Positions 35,450 to 47,100 of a stretch of 64,000 nucleotides of DNA are shown piece by piece. A program made the position numbers and the translations under genes. The notes under the pieces are model-generated. The model ran no database searches. It was not told the origin of the DNA and was given only the letters and a program-made list of their open reading frames with translations. Source of the stretch: Pratylenchus scribneri (Eukaryota; Nematoda; Chromadorea; Rhabditida; Pratylenchidae); contig JAQSEB010000181.1 in the NCBI GenBank assembly GCA_030063045.1, positions 682,001-746,000 on the forward strand, in the 5' to 3' direction. Every line of letters begins with the position of its first letter. The stretch's first letter is position 1.

Positions 35450-36068
35450 GGCAATCCTAAAGAATCCGTATCCCAAAAATTTTTTTTAATTTTTTTTTAA
35501 AATGAATTTCTAGTGGTTGTCAGGGGCATAGAACACGAATCTGACATCTATTTTGCCATATATTCCCATCTTGGTAAGATAATGCCAACTTTTTACCAAG
35601 AAAAGGTAAAGGGGGACCAAGGGCATTTTTGGTGAAAAATTTTATATGACCATATAATAGCTCAATCAACGCAGCTCGATGAGAGGAATCGAATGGTATT
35701 ATTTGTATTGAATAATATTGCAATATAGACAAGTTAGACGTCAAAATATCTTACCATGACAAATATTTCTTTTGGCCATAACTTGTCGATAACTGAATAT
35801 TACGCTATAAAAATGGTATCATTCGATTCTGCTCGTCGAGTTGCTTTGAATGAGCTATAGATTGCTCATAGAAAAATTTTTACCGAAAATGTCCTTGGTC
35901 CCCCCTTTGTATTTTCCTGGTAAAAGTTGGCATTTTCTTACCAAGATGGCAAGATATGACAACATTGATGACAGAATCGTGTTCTACGCCCTCGAAAACC
36001 TCTAGAAACCAATTTTTAAAAAAATCTAAAAAAAATTTTTTTTGGGATACGGATTCTTTAGGATTGCC
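35450..36068. mobile_element. Foldback element, GGCAATCCTAAAGAATC ends, 8-bp target duplication
   Basis: The inverted ends are GGCAATCCTAAAGAATCCGT and ACGGATTCTTTAGGATTGCC. The exact 8-bp flank CCAAATTT occurs at 35442-35449 and 36069-36076. The arms share CATCTATTTTGCCATAT-like and CAAGATGG motifs. The loop carries TTGGTCCCCC. It sits 104 bp upstream of the first F-box gene. A sibling copy lies at 48571-49167. Confidence 0.92.
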
Positions 36069-36171
36069 CCAAATTTTATTAATTTCAAATCAATCAAAGA
36101 AAATTAAATTCTAATTTAATTCTAGCTAGTAAGTATTTTCTTCAATCATTGAACAAGAGAACACAAAAACA

Positions 36172-37859
36172 ATGGCCAAAAATCGGAACAAGCAGAAGCG
36201 GCAACATCGGAGAAACAAACGGCACAATAATAATAAAAACCAAAAAATGGTCATTGATTTGTCGGCTGCATCGGACGATGGTTTGGCATTGATTTTGCAG
36301 AGAGTTCCAGTCAAAGATTTGATTGGAAAATGCACACAGGTTTGGGATTCCGAAAGATGATTACAAAAAGTTAAAAAAAATAATATATCGAAAATAAGAA
36401 AATTTAATATAAAATGTTATGTTAATCGCCTTTACCCTAAAACTAAAAATGATCGTCAATAGAATTTTCGTTAAATTTTGCCATAAAAAATCGTCCAATT
36501 TCCACAGGTCTCACCGCAATGGAACCGAATTTTATCGGAAAACTACTTTTGGCGCAAGAAAATGGAATATGACAGCTATATTCTGGAATGGCCAATGCTG
36601 AAAGACCTTTCCACAAAATCATTTAAATCGATGGCACTCAAACATTGCTTTAATCGAAATTTCATCAATGATGTTTGGAATTTTGATGAGCCAAATCTAA
36701 CATTTGATCCAAGATGGGATCAAAATGATGTTGTTTTGGAAAGAGCTGATGCTTATGGCGAGTAAGTTTTTTATCGAATTATAAGAATAACATTTTTTTA
36801 AAGATTGGTTGATCGAATCGAAATTCCGCCATTATTTATATATGGCGAGCCAGAAATTCCACCGGGATATGAAAAGCCAATTGCCTGCGTGGCCATTGGT
36901 TTCCGATATATCAGAAAGCTTATTGTCATCAAATTAGCCGATGAGGGATTGACGGTCAGCTTTTAGTTTTTACAAAAAAATATGATTTTGATAAAATTTC
37001 ACAATCCAATATATAATTTTAGAATAGGAATAGGCGAAGAAGATACAACAGTCAATTTCTCTAGTGAAGTGAAGAGGGTTTCCCGAAGAGCGGACACCCC
37101 AGAGCTAGTTATTTCTTAAAAATGAAAAATGAATTTAAAAATAATAAATTATAACACGTAAAAATATATTTTCACCGAATAATAATTTTTGAATTTTATT
37201 ATAATTTAAGGATCAAATTATGGACAATTTTCGACCAACAATTGTTGTCTCAGAAATGGTTGGAAATAGTCGGGATTGCGCTGTTGTATATGCAATGAAA
37301 TGCTATCTAAACGACAGCGATGATATTGAATCAAATCGCGATTTTTTCTATTTTCCAGAAGATGATAAACGAGAATTACAAAATGAGGAGAGGGATGAGA
37401 ATAGTCGTTGGGTTGAGGCAACAATCGCATTACGCTTCAAACAATCGGAAGGTGCTGCATATTTTTAAACGTTCAAATTTCTATAAAATTTCATAAAAAT
37501 AATAAAAAAATCATATCATTTCACAAATTAGTCGAAAAAGAATGCAAATTTGAGAAAATAGTCTTATAATTTAAAAAAATATGCAAACGTATTAGCACTT
37601 AAATCCATAATAAAGTTATAGATTAGATATTAAAATAAAAAAATAAAACCATATTTTCTTTTAAAAATAAAAATTCAATTTAGCCGAAGGCTGGCACCCA
37701 ATGGAATATGCATTCAAGGATTATCCAATTGGAATGCGTTATTTGATCTTGGATTGTGTAGGAGCTTTTAGTGATATTGACCAAAATGAGGAAGGCTATT
37801 ATGGACTCAAATTGGCAAATTGTTCTGTGAAGGCATTGTGCGAGAAAAATTTCCAATAA
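36172..37859 (+). CDS. F-box/FBA protein, array member A
   Basis: Five exons (36172-36339, 36508-36761, 36804-36954, 37211-37451, 37684-37859) give 329 residues with intron phases 0, 2, 0, 1. Residues 1-26 are a basic Asn/Arg/His-rich extension. The F-box is at about 27-75 (DLSAASDDGLALILQRVPVK, then the PQWNRIL of exon 2). The FBA domain follows, with MDNFRPTIVVSEM in exon 4 and EGWHPMEYAFKDYPIGMRYL plus LKLANCSVKAL in exon 5, matching the order of FBXO2/FBXO6. F-box proteins bind Skp1 and present substrates to SCF ubiquitin ligases. The residues that hold the glycan in mammalian Fbs1 (Tyr-Trp-Lys just before the last Gly) are Asn-Glu-Glu here, so glycan binding is doubtful. The substrate is unknown. 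Confidence 0.88.
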
Positions 37860-37982
37860 AATGGAAGAATATTTGAAGGGAATATGAATCGATTTTAAAT
37901 TATTACTTTTCCAACTTAAATTTCATCTCAATCATGAATAAATTCATCTCATTTTTCCAATTTATTAAAAACGGAAAATTAT

Positions 37983-38027
37983 TGATCGAATTATCAGTTA
38001 AATTATTTACATAAAATTAATTCCCAA
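37983..38027 (+). promoter_or_regulatory. Conserved spacer motif upstream of F-box genes
   Basis: TTGATCGAATTAT, followed at variable distance by TTTACATAAAA, recurs upstream of member D (from about 56642) and member E (from about 62853), 90-110 bp before the ATG. Here it has been cut off from member B by the hAT insertion. It could be a promoter element or just shared duplicated spacer. Confidence 0.4.
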
Positions 38028-41000
38028 CAGGGCTGCCAGAATACCCCCCCACGGGGGGCATTTGCCCCCTTTTTGAGATTTTGCCCCCTTTTTTGCCCCC
38101 CAAGCCGAGATGCCCCCCAAATGCCCCCTTTTTGACCTTTTTCCTTATATTTTGCAATATTTTTCCTTTTTTATGAAATTTTACAATTTTTATGCATAAA
38201 AATGACAAAATATCCAAATTTTTTCTCTTTCTTTCTTGCATCATAAGTAATAAGTATTTTATTATTTTTTTCTTCCATACATCATAATGATAAATTATAT
38301 ATACTTGATACATAACATAATTAACTTTGGATTTGGATTGTATTTCATTATTTTACTAAATTATTATTGGCAAATAATTGAATAATTTCAGCTAAAATGC
38401 AAGAAACAATAAAATCATTTTTTTCTTCATCATTTACTAAAAAATCGACAGCAGTTTCATATGGAAAAGAGGCAAATGAACAGGGTTCCGATGATGAAGA
38501 TGTCAATAAGCATGGTTCCGATGAAGAAGAAGCAAGTGAGGAAATTTCAACGATGGATCTTACTGATCAAAATGATTCAAATGGAGAGGATCAATCGGTC
38601 ACGACAACTAGCAATGTTTTTATTTTTATTTTAAAATTAATTTTATAATAAATTTAGTCATTGAAAAAGCGAAAATTTTCACATGATCGACCGAAGGGAG
38701 GCTTATCGAAATTCAGGCCAATTTATGCAACAAAATATGCAAATGATTTCATTGAAAATTCAACAAAAGGGCCAGGCTCGTTCCGTTGTCGAGCATGCAA
38801 TGAAGAAATGTTATTTGGTAAAAAAGGCGAAGAAGCTATAAAACGACATATTGCACGAGAACGGCATATAGAAAATGTCAAAGCTACAAATAAAAATTTA
38901 TCAATCGCTCCATTTATAAAGCGCAAAACGGTTAAAATTATTAATAAAATTTGATTTTTTTGTATTCATTTTAGACAAGTGAAGAAAATCGTTCCGTTGG
39001 AACAGAGCTTGCATATGCTTACCACATGGTCAAACACAACCATAGTTTAAATTCTATGCAATGTACATCAAAATTGGTTCCGATGCTTTTCACTGGTTCA
39101 GTAACAGCAGAGCGTTTCGCAAGTGGAAAAACAAAAACAACTGCCTTAATCAAAGGTTAATAATTATAAAAATATTTAAACTTTTAATTAATAAAGGTGT
39201 TTTGCATCCATTCATAATGAATCAATATGTGAAAAAAGCGAATCAACATGGCTATTCTGTCGCATTTGACTCAACCCCACATATGATGCAACGATTATAT
39301 GCAATTGTGATAAGGTCTTTTCAGAACAAAATCATTAATTTATTAAAATTTTAGATTCTTTGATGGGAACAAAATTCAAAATAAATTGGTTCAACTGGTT
39401 CCGATGACAAGCGAGAAAGCCGTTAATATGTATACGCTTGTAAAAGAAATTCTACAAAACAATGAACTCGAATTGAATAAAGTCATTTCTTTTACTGCCG
39501 ACAACACAAATAGCAATTTCGGCGGCGCCGCAAGAGGAGGACAAAACAATGTTTATGCATTGTGGAAAAAAGGTTTTTTGCTATTAAGTAGATGAAAAAT
39601 GACAAAAAAATTAAGAAAACAACAATATTATTGGCATATCCTGCAGTGCTCATATTATACATAACACTGCCAGGAATGCGGCATCAAAGATGGAATTTGA
39701 TTTTGAAGCTTTTGCATTATCAATTGTCGGCTATTTTTCTGGGCATGCACAAAGATGGGAGAGTTACTGCGAAAAATGCTCAGAACTTGAAGTAATTTAA
39801 TTATATATTTATTTATCAAATGTTAAGATTGAGCCAAAAAAATTTCCACGTCATGTTAATGTCCGATGGTTAACTTTGGGGCGACTCTGTGAGCGGATAA
39901 TTGATTTTTGGGTTCCGTTGGAAGAATATTTCACACAAGCCGATGATGCACCAAAACATTTACGAGAAATATTCCAAACAGGTTCCGTTGAACAATCGAT
40001 GGAGGCATTTGCTGTCTTGAATTTTGCAAATTATTTGCTGGGCCGTTTCAACAAATTTAATGCATCAACTCAGGTTTTTATTAGAATTTTATATAAAATT
40101 TCATTTCTTTTTTAAGTCACACACATTTACAATTGCTGATCTATCCAAAGAATATGAAGAGTTTATGGATTTATTGGAGTCATTGGAAAAAGATAAGAAT
40201 TTTGGTGGTAAAACTCTTCGGGCATTGGAAAATTTTACGGCAGCTAAATTGGATAATAATCGATCCAAAGTGGAAAAAATGTTTATGGTAAATTTTTTTA
40301 TTTGATAAAGAAAATAAATTTTTCGCAGAAATTTTATGCCGATTCATTGACTTATTTTGACAAATGGTTTCAACAATTGGCCGAAATAACTAACAATGTT
40401 CCGTTGAAATGGTTAACATTTGAAGGTAAAATTTTAAAAGAAATCTGAATCAATCGTGTATTTAGGAATCAATTTTACGGTCATTCACGAAGCCTACAAA
40501 AATCTTTTCACCTGTTCCGATGAGGAATATGACAACCTTTATGAAGAAGTCCTTCAAATTCAATCAACTTTGAAAGAATTAAACAAGACTCCTTTTGCTG
40601 AAAAGAATATTGAAGAAAAATGGGCGGCATTATTCCGTAACAAAAATATTGTTTTGGTACGCAAATTGGTCGCAGCTCTGCTGAGTATCTTCCCATCAAA
40701 TGCTTTTTGCGAATCAATCTTTTCCGTTGTCAATGGGATTTGGACCGATGAAAGAAACAGTTTTCATGCTGATACAGTCAATGCCTTGGTGTCAATTAAA
40801 GAAAATTCCGAATTCAAATGTTCAGAAGCATTAGATTTATTTATTTCCCAACCAGAATTGTTACAGAAAGCAAAAAGAAACAATAAATATTGAAAATAAA
40901 TGTTTTTATAATCATTTTTAACACTTTTTAAAAATGCCCCCCAAAATGCCCCCTTTTTTACCGAAATTGCCCCCCAAATGCCCCCTTTTTTTCACGAAAT

Positions 41001-41034
41001 GCCCCCCAAACTGAAAAACCATCTGGCAGCCCTG
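38028..41034 (+). mobile_element. Complete hAT-type DNA transposon
   Basis: The terminal inverted repeat is CAGGGCTGCCAGA at both ends. Subterminal runs of GCCCCC and GGGGGGCATTT lie inside both ends. The target duplication is exact, ATTCCCAA at 38020-38027 and 41035-41042. The element is 3007 bp and encloses one intact multi-exon transposase gene. It sits between F-box members A and B, and its right end is 69 bp from the ATG of B. Confidence 0.95.
38397..40893 (+). CDS. hAT transposase, intact
   Basis: Ten exons join without a stop into 708 codons: 38397-38615, 38658-38930, 38975-39155, 39197-39314, 39355-39572, 39616-39791, 39828-40073, 40117-40287, 40329-40425 and 40466-40893. The N terminus is acidic. 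A BED/TTF-like zinc finger follows (CRACNEEM..KRHIARERH, C-x2-C and H-x5-H). The RNase-H-like catalytic domain has candidate Asp residues in VAFDSTPHMM and FTADNTNSNFG. The C-terminal hAT dimerisation region includes LLSIFPSNAFCESIFSVVNG, which holds the candidate catalytic Glu. The enzyme cuts and pastes the surrounding element. All signature residues are present, so it may be active. Confidence 0.9.
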
Positions 41035-41102
41035 ATTCCCAAATATTTTATAATTATTTTTTTCAAAAAATATTTAAAAGAGAATAAAATCATCAAAAAA
41101 CA

Positions 41103-44100
41103 ATGACTATTGATTTGTCAGCCGCTTCGGATGATGGATTGATTTTGATTCTTCTGAGAGTGCCAACAAAGGATTTGATTGGAAAATGCACAAAGGTTTA
41201 GATTAGTTTTTTAAATTAAAATTTAATAAAATCGAATATAATCATGTAAATAAACTTAACCTCCTACAGTTTGAAAAATAATAAGAATTGTACAATTAAA
41301 TTCCATGTTGAATTTTGCATATTATTAAGGTTTCGCCGCAATGGAATCGAATTTTATCGGAAAGCTACTTTTGGCGAAACAAAATGGAATACGATGGATA
41401 TGTGCTGGAATGGCCCAAATTAACCAATCTTTCAACAAAATCCATCCAATGCATCGCACTCAAACATAGTTTTAATCGAAATTTCATCAACGACTTTTGG
41501 AATTTTACAATGCGAATGGAATTGCGAAGCAGGCGTATTCTAACATTGGATCCTAGATGGAAACCAAATCAAATTGACAGGTTATTTTTGTAAATTATAG
41601 ATTAATATTTGAGTAATTTTTTTACCTAAAAAGAAGATGGTTCTTTTGCCAAAAAATTGTCTTTTAACCTAAAATTAGTTTTGATTTTCTAATAAATCTT
41701 AAACCGGTTTAAGACCACACAAAACCTTATATATGAATTTGTAGATCTCATCAAGACGACGCATCTGTCGAAAACAAGAAAATGCTGGTTTCCAATTAGT
41801 GGGTCCCAAATCCGTTCCAATCCCAAATTCCCTCGAAATGCACACAAAATAATATGATGAGCAAATTTATTGAAATGCAATTGAAATGTGTGAAAATGCA
41901 ATTGAAAATGTTGTGAATGCAATTGAAATTGGTGATGAACAAAATTGAAATTGGTGATGAATAAAAATGTTGACGAACAACGTTAAAGCATTTTGGTTGG
42001 TTTGTTGAATTGAAGTGAAGTGAAAGGTGAATGAAGAATGAACACGGAGGATGGAACAAACTCCTTATCATCATTCTTCATCGCCACAAACGGCGGATAT
42101 TCTCATCGCCGCAAACGGCGGATATTCATCCTGGGAAAGGATGGCCAATTCCGCCCCTTTATGCTCCGAGCAGCATAGAGAAATGTGATCAATGAACAGT
42201 GAAATGAATAAAAATATGGAAATAATATAAATAAATATGGAAATTAAAATGTAAATAAAATTATCACAAAAATCACAAATTAACATAATTCTTGCTCATT
42301 CTTGACATTCCCCAATTGAAAAGTTCTTTCTTGCTCATTCGCAACACTCCCCATTTGAAACGTTCCCATTCGGCACATTTGTCCACTTTGGCACATTGTT
42401 GGCACATGTTCATTCAAGCACATTTTTGGCATTTGATCATTCATGCACATTGTTGGCAATTGACGCCATTGACAAGAAAGAGGCATTGAATGAGCACCAT
42501 TGACCAATTGAGGAATCATTTCCAAACCTGAAATTTGTCGTTCAGCAACCAACTGCTCACTCAATAATAAAATCACATATTGCCTTCCAAACGGCATTAT
42601 TTCCACAAACGAAATTAATAACCTATCAATCAGACATGCTTTTACTAACAAATTATTTTGAAAATTTGCCAAAGACTCGAACCTTTTGCATTGTTTTCGA
42701 ATCAAAAATTGAAGCTCGAACGCTTTTATAAATTCAACTTTTTGTTTTTTGGTTTCGATTTTCATTCCATAGAATACCTCCCCATTTAATTTAATTAAGC
42801 TCGAGTAATATTCTTTTAATGAATTTGTCTTCAAATTTTGACGACTGGATGCCTCACTTTTGAATTGTTTTAGCCCAATTTTTGAATTTGGTTCAAACAA
42901 ACTTGATTTATTCATGCAAATTATTTCTGAAACTCTTTCTTTATTTATCTCAATTTCTAAAAATTCATTCAGGACTAACCATAATTTAGTCATTTTGTCC
43001 GATTTTGGACAATATTTATTGGTGGTTGGACAAACCCAATGACATAAAAATAAATCAAAGTGTTCCCTAACGAACGAATTTTGTTCCAAAATAACCGGTT
43101 TTTTCAACTTTTTCCAATTGGTCAATAAAAAACCTGGATTATTCTCTTCGCTCTCTGGTTCCCCAGCTTGACCAATTGCTTCCAATGTTATGGCCAATTC
43201 CTTTGCCGATTCTGCATTCGATTTTGCTGAATCATTTGCACTCAAACGTGCGAATATTTCCATAGTTTTTGGATATTTAAACCTTTTCCAAATTTTAAAT
43301 GTGTTTGGCCAAACCCTATTCTTAAAGAATCGTTTGCCATTAATCCTCTTTGGAATTAATTCATTCTTATTAAGCGATGTTGGATGATGATAATCGAACT
43401 TATTTTTCATGTTTTTATTTGATTTTGATCTTAATTTACCCATCAGCCCTAACGCTTTATTTAAACAGAAAGAAAACGGGTTTGATTTCGATACAAACTC
43501 GCTTCTGTAATTCAGATATTTTTCAAGCTCATTATTTCTTTTAGTATTTTCCTGACAAAAAGGATTTTCTGTTTTCTTATTTAATCCACAAACGGAATTT
43601 TTCACTTTTCTGAATTTGAAAAATATTCCAAATTCTCTAGGTTTATCCTGCACTAACACAGTTTTTTGCTTCAGTTTATTCGGAATTTTAATTTTCTTTT
43701 CCATCAAACTGGACAATTTGATTGGCAATTGGTCCTCTTTTACGACAGATTTGTATGAAACATTCGTTTCTCTTTTTCCATCAGTAACGTTCATTAATTT
43801 TATTCCAAATGTTCCACTAACGGGATTTTTCATGTTTAATTTTGAATTTTTCAAACCTTTATCATCAGCTAATTGCAAAATTTCCTTTGGTTCTATGACA
43901 TGCAAATTGGCAACCAAAGAATTGCATTTGTTCTGCGGTTGGATCAAATTTTGCACTTGAGATCCAAACAGCTGTTGATTTTGGTGAACTGATTCCGCTT
44001 TATTTATTTCTTTTGCCGATTTTCTAATTGAGCCACAAACGGCTGAAAGTTTTGACTTTAAGAATTTGTGCGATCTATCATTGAATCTATTGCTCATAGG

Positions 44101-47100
44101 TTTCTCTCTAACGAGAATTTTTGAGCTTGGCTTCCATATTTGTTTTTGGCTTAAAAGATCCCTTCTAGTCGAACTAGAATTGGGACAGATTTTTTCCTGA
44201 AATTTTTGATTAATTATGATTTGATGGCTCTCTTGATTCTGGAATTGTTTCCTTTGGTCCATTTTGACCGTCAAATCCACCTTTGATTTAATATTAGAAA
44301 CTTTTAGCACCAAACTGCAAATTTCAGAAGAATTTTTAGCCTTTTGTATGTTTAAGTCTGAATTGATATTGGCCGAACCCAAATTTTTTGTATTTAATGA
44401 TTTGAACCATTTTCCTTCGTTTTCGAACATTTTCTGAAGAAAATCAATAGCGATGTCATAATCCTCTTCATCTCTGCCTACCCAATCTAAAAGTGGTTGG
44501 GCTGAATCCTCTAAACTCCTTTCTAACAATTCAAATTTTTCCGATTTGGTTAACGAACTATTTTGATGTACTAACGCATTAAAAATTTCCCAAAATGGAA
44601 TCCAATCGTCTCTTGACCCGGAAAAATACCGAAGTCGAATTTTGGTTCTTTCTTTCCTTTTCTTCTCATGTTTTTCTTCTGATTCCTGCTTTTCGAACAA
44701 AGACAAAATGTCTTTATCAATTTTTGATTCCAAAATTTCAATAAATTTCCCCCAAAGGATGATTTTATCTTTCAAAGATTCCAAAAGTTCTGGGATTCTT
44801 AATTGGTTGACCCATTCTTCGAACGAATTTTGAATTTGTTCCCTTTGCGCTATTATCGCCTTTCTCACAAATTCATTTGCATGCCAGAATGCATCCAAAA
44901 TTCTTTGCTCTAACGCAACTAGTTCATCGTGATGCTGTTTGGCGCGATAATATTGGCGAATTATTTGATTTTGGGTCGATGTTGGCCCTGGGGGTTCTGG
45001 TATAGCCTTAGCTAACAAGGCGTTTGCCTTAATAGCATGACCCTGAATGATTAATTTAGTCGGTGTACTCATCACTGAATCATTAAAAATCCCAAAATAT
45101 TTCTTAACAAACTAAGAATTTTGGCTTTTATCAAACAAAAATTTAGAAATTTATTCTTTATCAAACAAGAAAATTCGGTCCTTAACAAACTAAGGATCCT
45201 CAAAATTTAATATTTTTCAAACAAAAAAAATTTAGTCCTTAACAAACTAAGGATTTTCAAAATTTAATCTTTTTCACCCAAATAAAATTTGTTCCTTAAC
45301 AAACTAAGGATCCCTCCCACTTTAAATTTAAAAAATTCGAAAAAATAAACCCACTTTTTCTAGCAAAAAGGTCCGAAGTCGAGTCGCCACTTGTCGAAAA
45401 CAAGAAAATGCTGGTTTCCAATTAGTGGGTCCCAAATCCGTTCCAATCCCAAATTCCCTCGAAATGCACACAAAATAATATGATGAGCAAATTTATTGAA
45501 ATGCAATTGAAATGTGTGAAAATGCAATTGAAAATGTTGTGAATGCAATTGAAATTGGTGATGAACAAAATTGAAATTGGTGATGAATAAAAATGTTGAC
45601 GAACAACGTTAAAGCATTTTGGTTGGTTTGTTGAATTGAAGTGAAGTGAAAGGTGAATGAAGAATGAACACGGAGGATGGAACAAACTCCTTATCATCAT
45701 TCTTCATCGCCACAAACGGCGGATATTCTCATCGCCGCAAACGGCGGATATTCATCCTGGGAAAGGATGGCCAATTCCGCCCCTTTATGCTCCGAGCAGC
45801 ATAGAGAAATGTGATCAATGAACAGTGAAATGAATAAAAATATGGAAATAATATAAATAAATATGGAAATTAAAATGTAAATAAAATTATCACAAAAATC
45901 ACAAATTAACATAATTCTTGCTCATTCTTGACAGCATCTATTGGTATATAATTTATCATGGTTTGATCAAAATTAAAGTGGTTTAAAACCAAAAACCGAA
46001 AATATGGTTTAAATCGGATTAACACTTTAATTTTGGACCAAACCATGACAAATTATATACCATTCGATGCGTCTCGACGAGATCTACAAAATAGTATAAG
46101 GTTTGTGGGGTCTAAAACCGGTTTCTTAATAAAAGTCAAAAACGCTCACATTTGCACTATTGTGGAATTGACCACATTTGCACTGCCCTTTTCTATTGTG
46201 GAATTGACCCCTGACGGTTTCTTACCCTAATTGTAACCCTAATAATCCAACCCTGGCTGACCATGAAATTTGACAAGGGGGGGGGGGGGAAGCACTTTCT
46301 AATTTTTTTTTAACTTTTCAGCGAGGCTAAAATCGAATTTCCGCCAGTGTTTCTGGATGGAGAACCGGAAATTCCACCAGGCTATGACAAACAAATTCCA
46401 GCCTGCTTGGCCACTGATCAGATCAGAAAGGGAATTGTCATCAAATTGGCCGACGAAGGATTGACAGTTCGTTTTTAAAAAATTAATAAAAATAATATCA
46501 TTAAATTTAAGGACGAAATCATGGACAAATTTCGGCCAACCATTGTTATTTCTGAAATGGTCGCATGTCGCCGGGATTGTGCTTCCGGATATCAAATGAT
46601 GTGTTCCTTAATGGATAATAACGAAAGGCATCGTGTTTGTTGTATTCGCCTCCGCTATACAGAATCGAAACGCGAATATCGAAATGTAGACAAGGATCAC
46701 GGAATTCTGTCATTACGTTTCGATCAAGGGCAAGGTCCAAATTTTTCGTAAATATTGACAAAAAAATATCATGAAAATCAACTAAAATTGATAAAAGCAT
46801 ATTTATATTTTATTTTGATTTCAAGCTTAAGTTTAAGTTCGCAAACAAAATATTGATATCAATAAAAATCCCAACCCTAGTTATGGTCACTAGAGTTCAT
46901 TTAGAGAGTATGGGGCCAAAATAATCTACTCTATTCCAACCCCCGTAGGGGGGAACACCTTCACTATTCCATTACTTTTTTCCGTCTTGAGGAAAAAAGG
47001 CGACTTAAACGATATAATAAGTACCCATGATTTCAGGTGATTTTAAAGTTGATCAATTCTGAAGGGATATCTTATGGTAATTTTTAGGAGAAAATAATCT

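Larger units (their letters stand above)
41766..45933 (-). mobile_element. BEL/Pao-like LTR retroelement, apparently non-autonomous
   Basis: Two 542-bp LTRs (41766-42307 and 45392-45933) begin TGTCAAG and end TTTTCGACA in element orientation. They read identical along their length, implying a recent insertion. The target duplication is GCATC at 41761-41765 and 45934-45938. The internal 3084 bp has one large ORF. The gag-like start of that ORF and the 5-bp duplication fit BEL/Pao. I find no protease, reverse transcriptase, RNase H or integrase motif, so it would need help from a complete relative. Confidence 0.88.
41690..46210. mobile_element. Foldback MITE split by the LTR element
   Basis: The left part (41690-41765) has AAACCGGTTTAAGACC and TTTGTAGATCTCATC. 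The right part (45934-46210) has the complements GACGAGATCTACAAA and GGTCTAAAACCGGTTTC, and ends in GCACTATTGTGGAATTGACC. Removing 41766-45933 and one GCATC restores a continuous copy of the family seen at 6066-6468 and 17818-18212. So the MITE came first and the retroelement second. Confidence 0.8.

Noticed and set aside
41689..42286. ORFs of 71-92 codons on the minus strand, repeated at 45360-45912
   Set aside because: They lie in the LTRs and appear twice only because the LTRs are identical.
42280..45075. CRISPR-like reading of the regular hairpins in the retroelement leader
   Set aside because: The repeats are in a eukaryotic retroelement leader, the spacers are AT-rich and similar to each other, and no cas-type gene is present.
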